The notes beneath the pieces were generated by a model. It did no database searches, was not told where the DNA came from, and saw only the letters and a list, made by a program, of their open reading frames with translations. A DNA stretch of 64,000 nt. It comes from Salinispirillum sp. LH 10-3-1. Its GTDB lineage: Bacteria; Pseudomonadota; Gammaproteobacteria; Pseudomonadales; Natronospirillaceae. Shown piece after piece: positions 27,093 through 36,511 of this stretch. The stretch is from contig NZ_CP101717.1 of NCBI RefSeq assembly GCF_030643825.1, forward strand, positions 2,625,673 to 2,689,672, given 5' to 3'. Position 1 is the first letter of the stretch. Every line of letters begins with the position of its first letter. The position numbers and the translations under genes were made by a program.

Positions 27093-28145
27093 TCAGTTTA
27101 AGCTGCCGGCACGGCTGAATGACGGCAAAGACAACAGCGAAGGCCAGTACATCCACCGCACTACGGCCTTCCCCTGTACTTCGCGCCGTTCAACAAAGGG
27201 GCTGGTGCCGTACTGCTGCTGCCAGAAACGCGAGTCCAACGAATCGTCACGGTTGTCACCCACGACAAAGAAATGACCATCAGGCACGATCACATCCAAC
27301 GGCATCAGATTAGGCGTAGACATATTTTGAATCTGATAGATTTCGTATTCCTTACCGCCCAAGGTCTCAATGTAGCGGGCAATACGTCGCCCGTTTTCGA
27401 CGTAGGTATCCAAGTAACGGCGCGGTACCAACTCGCCATTCACCCGCAATTCCTTGGTCCGGTAGTCATATTGAATCCGATCACCGCCGACACCTACAAC
27501 CCGCTTGATGTAGTTCTGGTACGTCTGATGTGGTGGCGTAAACACCATGATGTCGCCCGGCTGTGGCGCACCGAAGTCGGTCAATTGTGTTTTCACTACC
27601 GGCAGCCGGAAGCCATAGGAGAACTTATTCACCAGCAAAAAATCACCGACGATCAAGTTGGGGCGCATCGATCCTGAAGGTATTTGATAGGGCTCGAACA
27701 AAAAGGAGCGCAACACCACCACTAACGCCAGCACGGGGAAAAAGCTCTTGGCGTATTCTACTAAACCGTTGTCAGTTTGTGCCTGGGCCTGTAAGGCCTC
27801 GGTTGGCAGTTGTTCGGCCACGTTCAAACGCAACTTGCGCAGCAATAGACGATCGGCCAAAGCCACCAAGCCCGCAAACAGCGTACCCAAAATCAACAAC
27901 AGAGCGAGGTCTTTGTTTTCTCGGATTGCGGTGAAAATCAAAAAAATGATCAGCGGTGCACCAGCCATCATGGCCAGACGACTCCACATGCGCTGGGTTA
28001 GATAGGACTCTATATTTTGTGCGCTTACCTCACCCGATTTCAGCAGGGCGGAAAGGGTTTTAAGACGACGGCGGTCTAACACAAAGGTGTCTACCAGCCA
28101 AACCACAATCAGTGCGGCCAGCAGCCAGGCTATCCATCCAAACAC
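27093..28145 (-). CDS. lepB: Signal peptidase I
   Basis: A 350-residue leader peptidase that removes signal peptides from exported proteins at the periplasmic face. The catalytic serine is in IPSGSMRPNLI and the lysine in YIKRVVGVGGD; the box E motif is VPDGHFFVVGDNRDDSLDSR. Two N-terminal helices anchor it (residues 1-20 and 61-95), and a further one precedes the catalytic domain. It is somewhat longer than E. coli LepB (324). It is 15 bases after lepA, the usual partner. Confidence 0.96.
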   Translation of the reverse strand: MFGWIAWLLAALIVVWLVDTFVLDRRRLKTLSALLKSGEVSAQNIESYLTQRMWSRLAMMAGAPLIIFLIFTAIRENKDLALLLILGTLFAGLVALADRLLLRKLRLNVAEQLPTEALQAQAQTDNGLVEYAKSFFPVLALVVVLRSFLFEPYQIPSGSMRPNLIVGDFLLVNKFSYGFRLPVVKTQLTDFGAPQPGDIMVFTPPHQTYQNYIKRVVGVGGDRIQYDYRTKELRVNGELVPRRYLDTYVENGRRIARYIETLGGKEYEIYQIQNMSTPNLMPLDVIVPDGHFFVVGDNRDDSLDSRFWQQQYGTSPFVERREVQGKAVVRWMYWPSLLSLPSFSRAGSLN

Positions 28146-28160
28146 AGCAGTTCCTCTCTA

Positions 28161-29960
28161 TTAATCCGATTTCAGCACGGCCAGGAAGGCATCCTGTGGA
28201 ATTTCCACATTACCTACTTGCTTCATGCGCTTCTTCCCTTCCTTTTGACGTTCCAGCAGCTTCTTCTTACGCGACACGTCGCCACCATAACACTTCGCGG
28301 TGACGTTTTTACGCAACGCTTTAACCGTTGTCCGCGCAACCACCTGCCGACCAATCGCCGCCTGAATCGCCACGTCGAACATCTGACGCGGAATCAGCTC
28401 TTTCATTTTTTCACACAGGTTACGGCCACGGCTTTGAATCTGATCACGATGCATGATCACCGCCAATGCATCCACAGTATCACCATTTACCAGAATATCC
28501 AGCCGCACCATGGGTGCCGCTTCGTAGCGTTCGAAAGAGAAATCCAACGAGGCGAAGCCGCGTGTTGCCGATTTCAGGCGATCAAAGAAATCCATGACCA
28601 CTTCGTTCATCGGCATGTCATACACCACACTCACTTGCCCACCGGTGAACAGCATATTCACCTGAGTGCCGCGCTTTTCGGTGCACAAGGTGATGACGTT
28701 GCCCAGGTATTCCTGTGGTACCAGGATGCTGGCACGTACGATCGGCTCACGAATTTCTTCAATACTGCCCAAGTCAGGCAGCTTCGATGGATTATCAACG
28801 TATACGATATCGCCGTTGTTCTTCAGTACTTCAAACACCACCGTTGGTGCAGTAGTAATGAGGTCAATATTGTATTCACGCTCTAAGCGCTCTTGAATGA
28901 TCTCCATGTGCAGCATGCCAAGGAAGCCGCAACGAAAACCAAAACCCAGCGCATCAGAACTTTCTGGCTCGTAAAACAAAGATGCATCGTTCAAGCTCAG
29001 CTTTTCCAAGGCGTCACGAAAGTCTTCGTAGTCATCCGAGCTGATCGGGAACAACCCTGCATAAACCTGCGGCTTAACTTTCTTGAAGCCCGGCAGCTGA
29101 GCGACATCGGGGGTTTTAGCCCAGGTAATGGTATCGCCCACCGGCGCCCCATGAATGTCTTTAATTCCGGTACAGATGTAACCCACTTCGCCCGCTTTCA
29201 GCTCATTAGTCGGTGTACGCTTGGGTGTGAAGATACCGAGATTGTCTACCAAGTGGGTTCTTCCAGTACTCTTGATCAACACCTTTTCGCCTTTCTTCAG
29301 GCTGCCTTGGCGAATGCGCACCAAAGACACCACGCCCAAATAGTTGTCGAACCATGAGTCGATGATCAGGGCCTGCAAATTGGCACTGGTATCGCCTTCG
29401 GGTGGCGGGATACGCCGCACCAGCTCTTCCAACACGTCTTCCACGCCGAGCCCTGACTTGGCCGAGCAGCGCACAGCGTCAATGGCTTCAATGCCGATGA
29501 TGTCTTCGATTTCTTGCGCGACTTTTTCCGGCTCTGCCTGTGGCAGGTCCATCTTATTCAGGATTGGAATCACTTCGAGATTCTGGTCGAGCGCGGTGTA
29601 GCAGTTCGCCACCGACTGGGCTTCCACACCCTGAGCCGCGTCCACCACCAACAGAGCACCCTCACAGGCCGCTAATGAGCGCGACACCTCGTAACTGAAG
29701 TCCACGTGCCCCGGTGTATCGATGAAGTTCAGTTGGTAGGTTTTACCATCACGCGCAGTGTAATTCAGGGTAACGCTCTGCGCCTTAATGGTGATACCGC
29801 GCTCACGCTCGATATCCATACTGTCCAGCACCTGCTCAGACATATCGCGGTCCGCCAGACCGCCACAAACCTGGATAAAACGATCAGCCAAGGTAGATTT
29901 ACCGTGGTCGATATGGGCAATAATGCTGAAATTACGAATGTGGGATAAATCGCTACTCAC
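28161..29960 (-). CDS. lepA: Elongation factor 4 (LepA)
   Basis: A 599-residue translational GTPase thought to aid ribosome back-translocation and 30S biogenesis. G1 [10 protein letters not shown]3 DTPGHVD, G4 NKMD, and LepA-specific C-terminal domain ([36 protein letters not shown]) are complete. It precedes lepB on the same transcript. The 114 bases separating it from mucD contain a hairpin (29982-30002). Confidence 0.97.
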   Translation of the reverse strand: MSSDLSHIRNFSIIAHIDHGKSTLADRFIQVCGGLADRDMSEQVLDSMDIERERGITIKAQSVTLNYTARDGKTYQLNFIDTPGHVDFSYEVSRSLAACEGALLVVDAAQGVEAQSVANCYTALDQNLEVIPILNKMDLPQAEPEKVAQEIEDIIGIEAIDAVRCSAKSGLGVEDVLEELVRRIPPPEGDTSANLQALIIDSWFDNYLGVVSLVRIRQGSLKKGEKVLIKSTGRTHLVDNLGIFTPKRTPTNELKAGEVGYICTGIKDIHGAPVGDTITWAKTPDVAQLPGFKKVKPQVYAGLFPISSDDYEDFRDALEKLSLNDASLFYEPESSDALGFGFRCGFLGMLHMEIIQERLEREYNIDLITTAPTVVFEVLKNNGDIVYVDNPSKLPDLGSIEEIREPIVRASILVPQEYLGNVITLCTEKRGTQVNMLFTGGQVSVVYDMPMNEVVMDFFDRLKSATRGFASLDFSFERYEAAPMVRLDILVNGDTVDALAVIMHRDQIQSRGRNLCEKMKELIPRQMFDVAIQAAIGRQVVARTTVKALRKNVTAKCYGGDVSRKKKLLERQKEGKKRMKQVGNVEIPQDAFLAVLKSD

Positions 29961-29981
29961 CGTTTGGGATACCCTATGTGG

Positions 29982-30002
29982 GCACCCGGCAGAACCGGGT
30001 GC
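29982..30002 (-). terminator. Hairpin between mucD and lepA
   Basis: The arms gcacccgg (29982-29989) and ccgggtgc (29995-30002) form a perfect eight-base-pair stem with a five-base loop. There is no T-run after it on the minus strand, so it is more likely a processing or attenuation element than a full terminator. The remaining intergenic bases show nothing coding. Confidence 0.45.
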
Positions 30003-30074
30003 ACATTGTCCGAAAAATGGGTGGGGATTCTACTCAATTGGTGGCGAAAAGGCTATGTATGTCGTATCCGCCGC

Positions 30075-31484
30075 CTACAAGGCAACGGATACGAAGCGCA
30101 CGGCACCATCGCGAATGATGCGTAAGGCCACGCGGCGCCCTTCCGGCAGGTCTTCCGCGACGGCATCAAACTCTGCCTTGGTCCGCACGAACTGGCCATG
30201 CATCATGGTGATGATATCGCCTTGGCGCAAATCGGCCTCCATTGCGGGACCTTCGAACACCTCATCAATGATCACTCCGCGCTCTTGCGCGGCTCGTGCC
30301 TCGCCTTGCGTCAAGTCACGTACACGCACCTTCAGTGGGTTGTCTACATCCGGCGTTGGCGCTGCCCGCGCAACCACCTGCTGCTCGTCTTCCGGGAAAG
30401 CACCTATTCGCAAAGGCAGCGTCATGCGCTCGCCATTGCGCACAATTTCCAGATTGACCATGGTGCCGGGGCGTGTCGCACCAACCAAGGGCGCTAAATC
30501 AGTATAACGGCGTATTTCCCGACTGCCGAAACTCAATATCAGGTCGCCCGGAATCAGTCCGGCGTCTTCGGCTGGCGTACCGTTATAGACGTGCTGCACC
30601 AGAGCACCCACGGGCCGATCAAGGCCAAACGACTCCGCCAGCATCTGATCGTCGTTATAGTTGCTGTCCATCGCGATGCCAAGCCAGCCGCGTGCCACCA
30701 CCCCGGTATCACGTAACTGCTCAATGATGTCCATTGCCATGTTCGACGGGATGGCAAACGACAAGCCCATAAAGCCGCCGGAACGCGTATAAATCTGTGA
30801 GTTGATACCGATCACTTGGCCTTGCGTGTTAAACAGCGGCCCGCCAGAGTTTCCGGGGTTAATGGCTACGTCAGTCTGAATAAAAGGCACATAGCGATCA
30901 CCCAAGCTCCGGCCTTTTGCACTCACAATCCCGGCGGTGACCGAATAGTCCATGCCGAACGGCGCACCGATCGCCAACACCCACTCACCCACACGCAGTT
31001 GATCTGAATCGCCAAAGCTCAGCGAGGGCAGATTGGTTGCGTCCACTTTCAACAGCGCCAAATCGCTCTGTTCATCAGTGCCCACAACTTCCGCCGCAAA
31101 CGAGCGCTGATCGTCGAGGCGCACACGCACGCTATTAGCACCCGCAATCACATGGTGATTGGTCACCACATAGCCGTCGCTGGAAATGATAAAACCCGAG
31201 CCCTGTGAACGACGCGGCTGCTGTTGCTGCGGCTGATTGGGCATCTGGTCGCCAAAGAAGTACCGGAACATTTCTGGCATCTGCTGCTGCCACTGCTCCA
31301 TCTGCTGTTGTTGCCGACGATTCGGCTCGCCTTCTGCTTCAATACGGACCACGCTGGGCGAATACTCTTCCGCCAAAGTAACAAAATCGGGCAAGGTAAC
31401 CGTTTGTGCACCGGCGCTCTGCGCGAACACCAGCATCGCCGACAACACTAAAATGGATAACCAAGGGGTAGCTTTATTGCGCAT
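30075..31484 (-). CDS. mucD: Periplasmic Do-family serine protease (MucD/DegQ)
   Basis: A 469-residue HtrA-type protease and chaperone for misfolded envelope proteins. A signal peptide ends near SAGA-QTV (residue 27). The trypsin-like domain has the triad His in TNHHVIAG, Asp in SDLALLKVD, and Ser in NPGNSGGPL, and two PDZ domains follow (about 265-360 and 380-465). The LA loop is glutamine-rich (RQQQQMEQWQQQMPE, QPQQQQPRRSQG). In Pseudomonas mucD closes the algU-mucABCD operon; here the sigma factor and anti-sigma genes are not present at this locus. Confidence 0.94.
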   Translation of the reverse strand: MRNKATPWLSILVLSAMLVFAQSAGAQTVTLPDFVTLAEEYSPSVVRIEAEGEPNRRQQQQMEQWQQQMPEMFRYFFGDQMPNQPQQQQPRRSQGSGFIISSDGYVVTNHHVIAGANSVRVRLDDQRSFAAEVVGTDEQSDLALLKVDATNLPSLSFGDSDQLRVGEWVLAIGAPFGMDYSVTAGIVSAKGRSLGDRYVPFIQTDVAINPGNSGGPLFNTQGQVIGINSQIYTRSGGFMGLSFAIPSNMAMDIIEQLRDTGVVARGWLGIAMDSNYNDDQMLAESFGLDRPVGALVQHVYNGTPAEDAGLIPGDLILSFGSREIRRYTDLAPLVGATRPGTMVNLEIVRNGERMTLPLRIGAFPEDEQQVVARAAPTPDVDNPLKVRVRDLTQGEARAAQERGVIIDEVFEGPAMEADLRQGDIITMMHGQFVRTKAEFDAVAEDLPEGRRVALRIIRDGAVRFVSVAL

Positions 31485-31604
31485 TCTTTTTGACTCCTAA
31501 TACGGTTATACCGCGAATATTTGTATCTTTTACGCCACCCTCAAGCAGCCACTGCACCGTTTTACGCTTCATTTACCGGCTTATTGACCCGGCGGCTCGA
31601 CCAC

Positions 31605-32051
31605 TTAGCCGCTGACCACCCGCAGAATACGTGGCTGCACAGCAGGGTCATTCTGCCATCCGGCAGTGCGTCGCCGTGCCCACCATAAACCAGCCACCAG
31701 CCCTACCACAGCACCCAGCAGTGCCATACTGTCGGTGTGGAACCAATGATTAAACGCCAATGCACCCGCCAATAAAGCCAGTAAGGGCAACAAATATAGC
31801 CAAAACGCACCGCGTAAGAACGCTGTCTCTGGAATCCCAATCCACACCACCTGACCAACCGCCAACACTCGATCCGTCGCAATGGGCAGAAAACTTTTCT
31901 GCGCCTGACTTTCCGAACTGATCACCTGACTCATGAGTGACTGCCCACAACCCGCGCGCGCAGAACAACGAGCGCAAGCGCTACTGCGCACGGTCTCTAC
32001 CCACACTCGGCCGGATTCAATAGCAGCCACTGTTGCTTGTTCTTCAATCAT
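31605..32051 (-). CDS. rseC: SoxR-reducing system protein RseC/MucC family
   Basis: A 148-residue membrane protein with the RseC N-terminal cysteine cluster (four Cys in SACARCSARAGCG, about residues 23-35) and two adjacent transmembrane helices (about 85-130). RseC/MucC proteins contribute to SoxR reduction and to the sigma-E locus. The ATG at 32051 has GGGAG seven bases upstream; an in-frame GTG 11 codons earlier lacks this. Here it heads the mucD-lepA-lepB stretch directly, 120 bases before mucD, facing away from nadB. Confidence 0.88.
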   Translation of the reverse strand: MIEEQATVAAIESGRVWVETVRSSACARCSARAGCGQSLMSQVISSESQAQKSFLPIATDRVLAVGQVVWIGIPETAFLRGAFWLYLLPLLALLAGALAFNHWFHTDSMALLGAVVGLVAGLWWARRRTAGWQNDPAVQPRILRVVSG

Positions 32052-32103
32052 CAGACTTCTCCCACTGGGCTTGTAATATACCACAATCGCTCACCGTACA
32101 GAG

Positions 32104-32145
32104 CCGTTACAGAACCGTTACAGAACAACCGCAGATCGTTATACT
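32104..32145 (+). promoter_or_regulatory. nadB promoter overlapping an 11-base tandem duplication
   Basis: The sequence ccgttacagaa is repeated exactly twice (32104-32114 and 32115-32125). TATACT (32140-32145) is a good -10, and GTTACA (32117-32122), 17 bases upstream and inside the second copy, is a moderate -35. The ATG of nadB follows 21 bases downstream. The tandem copies might be a regulator site; NadR-like or NrtR sites are not recognised. Confidence 0.55.
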
Positions 32146-32166
32146 AAGCGGCCAGAACTTCAGCGA

Positions 32167-33780
32167 ATGGACACCATGGCAGCTCCTTTAGATTTTGATG
32201 TACTGATCATCGGCACCGGTGCGGCCGGCCTGACGCTGGCGCTGAGCCTGCCTGAACACCTGAAAATTGGCTTGGTCAGCAAAGGTGAACTCGGCGGGGG
32301 CAGTACGGCGTGGGCGCAAGGCGGCGTGGCTGCGGTTCTGGAAACGGGCGATTCAATAGAAGAGCACATCCAAGATACAGAGGTTGCCGGTGCTGGATTA
32401 TGCGACGCGGAAGCCGTGCGCTTTACCGTTGAACACAGTGCCGAGGCCATTCGCTGGCTGGTCGACATGGGGGTGCCATTTACTCCGGATGCCGCCACCG
32501 AGCTAGGTCTGCATCTGACCAAAGAAGGCGGGCACAGCCGCCGACGAATTGTGCATGCCGCCGACGCGACCGGTTATGCCATTACCGCCACACTGACGGA
32601 GCAAATTGCCAACGCCAAGAACGTGGTCTTTTTGCCACAGCATACCGCCGTTGACTTGATCACCACGGAGAAACTAGGGTTGTCTGGGCCTAACCGTTGT
32701 GTTGGCGCTTATTTGTACAGCCAGCTGGAAGACTGTGTCATTACCTGTCGCGTCGGACACACCGCGCTGGCAACGGGCGGCGCCAGCAAAGCCTATTTGT
32801 ATACCAGCAACCCCGACGGCTCTACCGGTGACGGCATTGCCATGGCATGGCGTGCCGGTTGCCGCCTTGCCAACATGGAGTTCAACCAATTTCATCCGAC
32901 TTGCCTTTATCACCCGCACGCCAAGTCCTTCTTGCTGTCAGAAGCCATTCGCGGCGAGGGCGGGCGGCTATTGCTGCCCGACGGGCAACGCTTTATGCAT
33001 CGCTTTGATGAGCGCCTAGAACTGGCTCCCCGCGATATCGTAGCGCGTGCCATAGACCATGAAATGAAGCGCCTAGGGGCCGACAGTCTATTCTTAGACA
33101 TCAGCCACCAGAGCGCCGAGTTCATAGCCGAGCACTTTCCAACGATACAGCGCCGCTGCTTGGAATACGGCATCGACATTACCCGCGAACCTATCCCGGT
33201 GGTTCCCGCCGCACACTACACCTGCGGTGGCATCAAGACCGACCTGCACGGTCAGACTGACCTACCCGGCTTGTTTGCCATTGGCGAATGCGCTCATACG
33301 GGACTGCACGGCGCCAATCGCCTAGCCAGCAACTCATTGCTGGAGTGTTTGGTCTTCGGGCGCGCCGCGGCGCAATGCATTGCTGCATTGCCGACACAAC
33401 CCCTACCGCAGGAGATCCCACCTTGGGATGAAAGTCGAGTCACGGACTCTGACGAAGACGTTGTGATTGCACACAACTGGGACGAGTTGCGACGTTTTAT
33501 GTGGGACTATGTGGGCATCGTACGCACCAGCAAGCGCTTGTTGCGCGCGCGGCACCGAGTCCAATTGCTAAAAGACGAGATTCACGAATTTTACAGCAAC
33601 TACCGCATCAGCAATGATTTACTGGAGCTGCGTAATCTGGTGGCGATCGCCGAAGCCATCATTGAAAGTGCCATTCGCCGCAAAGAAAGCCGTGGGTTGC
33701 ACTACACGCTGGACTACCCGGAAGCAGATGGCAAAGCACAGGATACCGTACTAGAACCTATGGATCAGCTGCACCAGTAA
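32167..33780 (+). CDS. nadB: L-aspartate oxidase
   Basis: A 537-residue flavoprotein that oxidises L-aspartate to iminoaspartate, the first step of de novo NAD synthesis; NadA is the partner. The FAD motif LIIGTGAAGLTLALSL is at the N terminus; GGHSRRRIVHAADATG, EFNQFHPTCLYHP and GLHGANRLASNSLLECLVFG are near-identical to E. coli NadB. The C-terminal helical domain ends in RKESRGLHYTLDYPE. It faces away from rseC, and its 3' end overlaps the convergent ygfX gene by 23 bases. Confidence 0.97.
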   Translation: MDTMAAPLDFDVLIIGTGAAGLTLALSLPEHLKIGLVSKGELGGGSTAWAQGGVAAVLETGDSIEEHIQDTEVAGAGLCDAEAVRFTVEHSAEAIRWLVDMGVPFTPDAATELGLHLTKEGGHSRRRIVHAADATGYAITATLTEQIANAKNVVFLPQHTAVDLITTEKLGLSGPNRCVGAYLYSQLEDCVITCRVGHTALATGGASKAYLYTSNPDGSTGDGIAMAWRAGCRLANMEFNQFHPTCLYHPHAKSFLLSEAIRGEGGRLLLPDGQRFMHRFDERLELAPRDIVARAIDHEMKRLGADSLFLDISHQSAEFIAEHFPTIQRRCLEYGIDITREPIPVVPAAHYTCGGIKTDLHGQTDLPGLFAIGECAHTGLHGANRLASNSLLECLVFGRAAAQCIAALPTQPLPQEIPPWDESRVTDSDEDVVIAHNWDELRRFMWDYVGIVRTSKRLLRARHRVQLLKDEIHEFYSNYRISNDLLELRNLVAIAEAIIESAIRRKESRGLHYTLDYPEADGKAQDTVLEPMDQLHQ

Positions 33781-34171
33781 AGCTAAAGCGCGCGCAAATA
33801 CGCAGTCGTCGCCAGTCATCGACGGCGAGCTGATCCTGATAGACCCAGTAATGGCCGTGTCCGCTGGGACGCGGCACGCCGATGACCCGAGGCAAAATCA
33901 GCAAAGGCTTTGCCGGGAGCCGACGTAGTCGCTCTGAAGATCGGCTTCGTACCCACCAGTGCCCGCTGGCAAAACGGATGCAAGCCTGCAAATCGGTAGG
34001 CCAAGCGAGATAACGCCACCACAGTATACCCATTGCCAATAAGGCCACAACCCACCCGACAACCCATCCAACGGGCAGCGTCAGCAGAGTACAGCCGAAG
34101 AATAACAACAGCCCGCTGCCGGTCCATTGCCACAGCCGACGCTCTTGGCTCGAGTCTAACTCAAACGTCAT
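33758..34171 (-). CDS. ygfX: Membrane protein YgfX (CptA-like)
   Basis: A 137-residue protein with two closely spaced transmembrane helices (about residues 19-55) followed by a soluble tail, and the WRYL and WVYQDQL patterns typical of YgfX. YgfX is encoded with SdhE in Enterobacteria and was proposed as toxin of a type IV pair acting on FtsZ/MreB, a role that is disputed. Here it starts 30 bases after sdhE on the same strand. The family match is weak in sequence but supported by position next to sdhE and nadB. Confidence 0.78.
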   Translation of the reverse strand: MTFELDSSQERRLWQWTGSGLLLFFGCTLLTLPVGWVVGWVVALLAMGILWWRYLAWPTDLQACIRFASGHWWVRSRSSERLRRLPAKPLLILPRVIGVPRPSGHGHYWVYQDQLAVDDWRRLRICARFSFTGAADP

Positions 34172-34201
34172 CCCTGTCCTCGCATCATCCCACTGCGCCG
34201 C

Positions 34202-34489
34202 TTAGGCGGTTTTAACTTTACCAGCGTGATCCAGAATCAAACGCACAATACGCGCCACGTCATCATTGGCAGGCGGTACGCTTTGCATCAAGACATTGAA
34301 CAAATCCTGATCTTCCCCGGTGATGAAAGCCTCATACCGCGCCTGATCATCTTCGGCTAACGTCGGATAAGCCTCTTGCACAAAGGGCACCAGCAGCAGA
34401 TCCAGTTCCAGCATGCCACGACGACTATGCCAAAACAGTCGATTGAGCTTTTCTTGGGAAGGGGCTTGCGACGGTTCTTGCGAAGTCAT
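34202..34489 (-). CDS. sdhE: FAD assembly factor SdhE
   Basis: A 95-residue SdhE (YgfY/CptB) with the conserved RRGMLELDLLL motif at residues 23-33, needed for covalent flavinylation of SdhA and FrdA. The N-terminal 14 residues are glutamine/proline-rich and unusual. The ATG at 34489 has AGGAG ten bases upstream; the open frame continues far upstream, but only the C-terminal 95 codons have similarity. It is divergent from ygfZ, a conserved neighbour in Gammaproteobacteria. Confidence 0.92.
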   Translation of the reverse strand: MTSQEPSQAPSQEKLNRLFWHSRRGMLELDLLLVPFVQEAYPTLAEDDQARYEAFITGEDQDLFNVLMQSVPPANDDVARIVRLILDHAGKVKTA

Positions 34490-34628
34490 ATCGGGAGAGT
34501 CTCCTAAAAGGGTTATTAGCAGGCAACAGACGCCATTGCCACACAGCAATAACATTACCTGTTCGGTACATACTCGAAGTCTAAAGAAGCTGGTATGATT
34601 GCACCAGTTGTTTTCTGCAGGAGCCATC

Positions 34629-35519
34629 ATGTCGGATATCGTAGCCCCCTTGTTGAGTAAAGGTGTTTTTGAAGTGCGCGGCCCGGATGCCGCCAAATTA
34701 CTCCAAGGCCAAAGCACCGCCGATCTCAACGCGCTGACCACTGGGTCCTGGGTCCTAGGTGGTCTCTGCAATGTTAAGGGTCGTCTGTACGCCAACTTTA
34801 TACTGGCGCGCGTCCAAGATGACTGTTTCTGGCTCATCATGCCGGCGGAACACATTGACGACACCCTAAGTCGCCTCAAAAAATACGCGGTTTTCTACAA
34901 AGCGGAATTAAACAATCTATCTAAAGCCTGGCATGGTCTGGGCTACTTACTAACAAGCCCGGCGGATGCCCGCCCTGGCGAAGTCGAAGCGTCCAGCACC
35001 CACGTACGCATACACCTCTCGGGAGGCCACCAGATGGTATGGCTCAATGCGTTACAAGAAGACGCTTATGAGCGCACCTTGGCGGCCCTAGAAGCCGAAG
35101 CAAACTTTGCCACAGAGACTACCTGGGACAACTGGGAAACAACGCAAGGTTGGGTATGGGTGACCTCGGACACCTGCGAAGCCTGGGTGCCGCAAATGAT
35201 CGCTTGGGATACACTCGGCGGTGTCAGCTTCAAAAAAGGCTGTTTCACCGGCCAAGAAGTGGTGGCACGCCTGCATTACAAGGGCCAGAGCAAGCGCCAG
35301 TTATTTGCTCTACACGGCACCAGTGGCAAGCCTGCCGCTGGAGCCTCAGTAACCTTGGCTGAGTCTCCAAAAGTACTTGGAGAAGTCATTCGTGTGACCC
35401 ACGACCAGACGCCATGGACTGGACTGGCTATTCTCAGTTTACCGACACTCGATACCCCATCGGTCGACGCCTTGCTGATCGACGGCGTATCGGTCGACCG
35501 CATAGAACAGATTAACTGA
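34629..35519 (+). CDS. ygfZ: Folate-binding Fe-S maintenance protein YgfZ
   Basis: A 296-residue GcvT-related protein that binds tetrahydrofolate and helps repair or assemble certain Fe-S enzymes such as MiaB. The family signature K-G-C-(Y/F)-T-G-Q-E is present as KGCFTGQEVVARLHYKG. The ATG at 34629 has AGGAG six bases upstream. The gene stands between sdhE and an HDOD gene, and 13 bases separate it from the latter. Functionally it complements the iscR-suf locus at 4111-11933. Confidence 0.93.
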   Translation: MSDIVAPLLSKGVFEVRGPDAAKLLQGQSTADLNALTTGSWVLGGLCNVKGRLYANFILARVQDDCFWLIMPAEHIDDTLSRLKKYAVFYKAELNNLSKAWHGLGYLLTSPADARPGEVEASSTHVRIHLSGGHQMVWLNALQEDAYERTLAALEAEANFATETTWDNWETTQGWVWVTSDTCEAWVPQMIAWDTLGGVSFKKGCFTGQEVVARLHYKGQSKRQLFALHGTSGKPAAGASVTLAESPKVLGEVIRVTHDQTPWTGLAILSLPTLDTPSVDALLIDGVSVDRIEQIN

Positions 35520-35532
35520 AAGGAAACCCTGC

Positions 35533-36363
35533 ATGGCTACTATGGTAGAAAGCATCCGCGACGATATCCTCATGCTGGTCGCCAGTGAGCAACTGGTGCT
35601 GCCGACGCCACCTGAAATTGCTATGCGCGTGCGCGAAGTGGCCGAGAGCAGTGAGTCCAGCGTTACTGACCTGACCGCACTGATCAGTCGCGACCCAGCC
35701 ATTGCAGCGCGTATTATTCGCGTTACAAACTCGCCGCTGTTTCGCGTTAGCTTTCCAATTCAAGACCTACAAATGGCCATCAGCCGCTTGGGCATGAATT
35801 ACACCGCCAACCTCGCCATCGGCCTGGCCATGAAGCAGATGTTTCAAGCCACCAGTGAAATGATCGAAGAGCGCATGCAACGCAACTGGCAAATCACCAG
35901 CCGCGTAGCGGCCTATGCTGCAGTTTTAGCGGAAGGATCGGGAATTTCACCGGACGAAGCAACCTTGGCGGCGTTGCTGCATCGTATTGGTGTGCTGCCG
36001 GTATTGACTTACGCCGAGGAGCATTCCAACAAAAACATCGACGGCATTACCCTCGACAAGCTATCAGGACATTTGCACGGCCAGTTGGGAAAGATGATGC
36101 TGGAGCAATGGAACTTTCCGGCTTCCATGTGTGACGTACCGGCGAACTATCGCAAGCTGGATAACGACAGCGCGAATGTCACACACTGCGACCTGGTCAC
36201 GGCCGCCAACCTGCTGATGTTCGCCAAGGGTGAGAATTACTTTGGACGCGCCGACTGGGCGGCTTTGCCTGTTATTGAGCGTCTGGGCTTGCCAACCGAC
36301 CGCAACCACCCAGACATTCAGGAGATTCACCAGCGCGTCGCGGGCGCCAGCAACATCTTTTGA
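35533..36363 (+). CDS. HDOD domain signalling protein
   Basis: A 276-residue protein built almost wholly of an HDOD domain (residues 18-215): LPTPPEIAMRVREVAES, LISRDPAIAARIIRVTNSP and the Ala-rich region LAALLHRIGVLPVL. Unlike true HD phosphodiesterases it lacks an intact HD pair at the latter site (LLHRIG), so it is a non-catalytic signalling module. Such proteins act in motility, stress and cyclic-di-GMP networks. It is probably cotranscribed with ygfZ, as in many relatives. Confidence 0.88.
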   Translation: MATMVESIRDDILMLVASEQLVLPTPPEIAMRVREVAESSESSVTDLTALISRDPAIAARIIRVTNSPLFRVSFPIQDLQMAISRLGMNYTANLAIGLAMKQMFQATSEMIEERMQRNWQITSRVAAYAAVLAEGSGISPDEATLAALLHRIGVLPVLTYAEEHSNKNIDGITLDKLSGHLHGQLGKMMLEQWNFPASMCDVPANYRKLDNDSANVTHCDLVTAANLLMFAKGENYFGRADWAALPVIERLGLPTDRNHPDIQEIHQRVAGASNIF

Positions 36364-36367
36364 TGAT

Positions 36368-36511
36368 TAGGGAGCATCTAAACACCTCAGAGGCGAAAAG
36401 CTGGCTAGGCAAAAATGCCCGATAAAGCGCAGTTTACTGGCTGTAAATGAGCATTTTGAGGACATTTTTAACAACGCCAGCTTGAGAAAAGGGGGTTTTT
36501 ATATGCTCCCC
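36368..36511. repeat. Nested palindromic element between an HDOD gene and argF
   Basis: This gap of about 145 bases holds nested inverted pairs: ggagcat/atgctcc (36371-36377 and 36502-36508), aagctggc/gccagctt (36398-36405 and 36476-36483) and caaaaatg/catttttaac (36410-36417 and 36463-36472). Its inner sequence includes atgagcattttgagg and cgcagtttactggctgtaaa. I recognise this as resembling a dispersed repeat found between genes in Gammaproteobacteria. It abuts the argF stop codon and separates two converging genes. Confidence 0.7.

Noticed and set aside
33758-34489. ygfX-sdhE read as a toxin-antitoxin module
   Set aside because: SdhE is best supported as a flavinylation factor, and the toxin role of YgfX is disputed; only the family names are kept.
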